DNA from: a virus
IMG/VR virus record: IMGVR_UViG_3300020433_000016
Coordinates: 1 to 41,346 of that record
DNA length: 41,346 nucleotides
Strand: one strand, 5' to 3'
Under the pieces are notes generated by a model. That model saw only the letters and a program-made list of their open reading frames with translations, had not been told where the DNA came from and ran no database searches. The position numbers and the translations under genes were made by a program. This document shows positions 40,654 to 41,346 of this stretch, one piece after another (positions within the stretch are counted from its first letter, which is position 1; the number at the start of each line of letters is the position of its first letter).

Positions 40654-41346
40654 ATGAAAGTTAAGCCTCTTATTACAGGAGCATTACGTCCAAACCCAAT
40701 ACAGATTGATGACGACAATAATGATAACATAAATCCTATTGATACTGTAGTTCCTAGGTCTGTACATAATGGTAAATCATATGTAGAGTTTGATGGCACT
40801 GATGCATTTTTAAGTGGTGCAAATACATTTAAGCCTGGAACAGGTGATTTTACTGTTGCCGAATGGATAAAAACTCCTAGTCCTTTTTTAAATACAACGC
40901 CTGTTTATGGTTTTTCTAAATTTAAAGATAGCCAAAATTATATTTATGCTGGAATTTCATGGAACGTGTTTCCACCAGGTCATTTTATATTTTTTATTGG
41001 ATTAGTAAATAATGTAGCGGTTGCACAATATTATGTAAGAAATGCTGCAACCACAAATTATGGAGGACAATGGATACATCTTGCTTTTGTTTTTGATAGA
41101 AGCGTAGGAGCTGGAGGAGGAACTGCATATATAAATGGTGCAGCAATAACACCAGGCCAAACATTTTTTAACACCACCACTACAGATACTGCAGATTTTG
41201 ATGCACCTTTGCAGTATGGCAGAGTAAATGCTGGTACAGGGTATGCTTACACATCAAGCGGCCATGCAATAGCTGATTTAAGATTTTATAGAAAAGCATT
41301 TACTGCGGATGAAATAACAGCACTATATAATGAATCTATTATAAAA
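40654..41346 (+). CDS. Receptor-binding/tail protein with LamG domain, N-terminal part (cut by right edge)
   Basis: ATG at 40654 directly after the previous stop; the frame is open to the end of the window (231 codons) and continues in frame at base 256 if the genome is closed. After a short Asp/Asn-rich N-terminus comes a complete concanavalin A-like domain: SYVEFDGTDAFLSG, FTVAEWIKTPSP, GGQWIHLAFVFDRS, TAYINGAAITPG, ADLRFYRKAFTADEITALYN. These are the core strands of the Laminin_G_3 family. Expected to recognise host surface glycan or protein; no attachment domain to the tail is apparent. Confidence 0.8.
   Translation, partial: MKVKPLITGALRPNPIQIDDDNNDNINPIDTVVPRSVHNGKSYVEFDGTDAFLSGANTFKPGTGDFTVAEWIKTPSPFLNTTPVYGFSKFKDSQNYIYAGISWNVFPPGHFIFFIGLVNNVAVAQYYVRNAATTNYGGQWIHLAFVFDRSVGAGGGTAYINGAAITPGQTFFNTTTTDTADFDAPLQYGRVNAGTGYAYTSSGHAIADLRFYRKAFTADEITALYNESIIK
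41092..41346. repeat. Right copy of imperfect terminal repeat
   Basis: Counterpart of 1-255, 255 bases without gaps. All nine mismatches lie in the first 178 bases, with a cluster at the positions equal to 66-68; the last 77 bases are identical. The codon frame is preserved throughout. Confidence 0.9.

Noticed and set aside
1-41346. True direct terminal repeats of a packaged linear genome
   Set aside because: Packaged terminal repeats are identical; these differ at nine positions and lie inside a coding gene at an arbitrary place.

Overview
The window is an AT-rich (about one third G+C by eye) genome of a tailed phage, essentially complete. No chromosomal, ribosomal or tRNA gene was seen. 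The last 255 bases repeat the first 255 at about 96.5% identity and in the same reading frame, so the molecule or assembly closes on itself inside a receptor-binding-protein gene; one unit is 41,091 bases. Head and tail genes have podovirus character: a P22-like portal, an SU10/DUF5309-like capsid protein, a T7 gp12-like nozzle, and a block of internal virion proteins ending in a 3045-residue giant. No integrase, repressor, DNA polymerase or RNA polymerase is visible, which points to a lytic phage relying on host polymerases. Gene content and the small very basic proteins resemble phages known mainly from marine metagenomes. Strong AGGAG-type ribosome binding sites argue against a Bacteroidota host; the host is otherwise undetermined.

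Layout: two divergent transcription blocks. The early block reads leftward from about 12.4 kb to 3.5 kb. It holds small regulatory or SH3-like/zinc-ribbon proteins, a GP88-like protein, a C5 cytosine methyltransferase, a DUF1071-type annealing protein with a Cas4/RecB-like exonuclease, a replication initiator, a putative helicase-loader protein, a RuvC-like resolvase and a PD-(D/E)XK-like nuclease. The late block reads rightward from 13.5 kb: terminase small subunit, a small overlapping gene, terminase large subunit, portal, scaffold, capsid, terminator, four tiny Lys-rich proteins, head-tail connectors, nozzle, fibre, internal virion proteins, a beta-rich tail or decoration protein and the LamG-domain receptor-binding protein. 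Across the closure it continues into the lysis genes (peptidoglycan hydrolase, holin candidates, metallophosphoesterase, HExxH protein). The blocks converge with a 17-base overlap at 3484-3500.

The most remarkable part is 12.59-13.46 kb, between the diverging blocks. It is about 0.85 kb of non-coding DNA at about 50% G+C in an AT-rich genome, full of compensatory-looking hairpins. Four helices lengthen by a G:U pair only when read on the minus strand, and that strand is purine-rich in its loops. This is best explained as a large structured non-coding RNA transcribed with the early genes, similar in size and genomic setting to the giant ornate phage RNAs (GOLLD, ROOL). I cannot assign it to either family from sequence alone.
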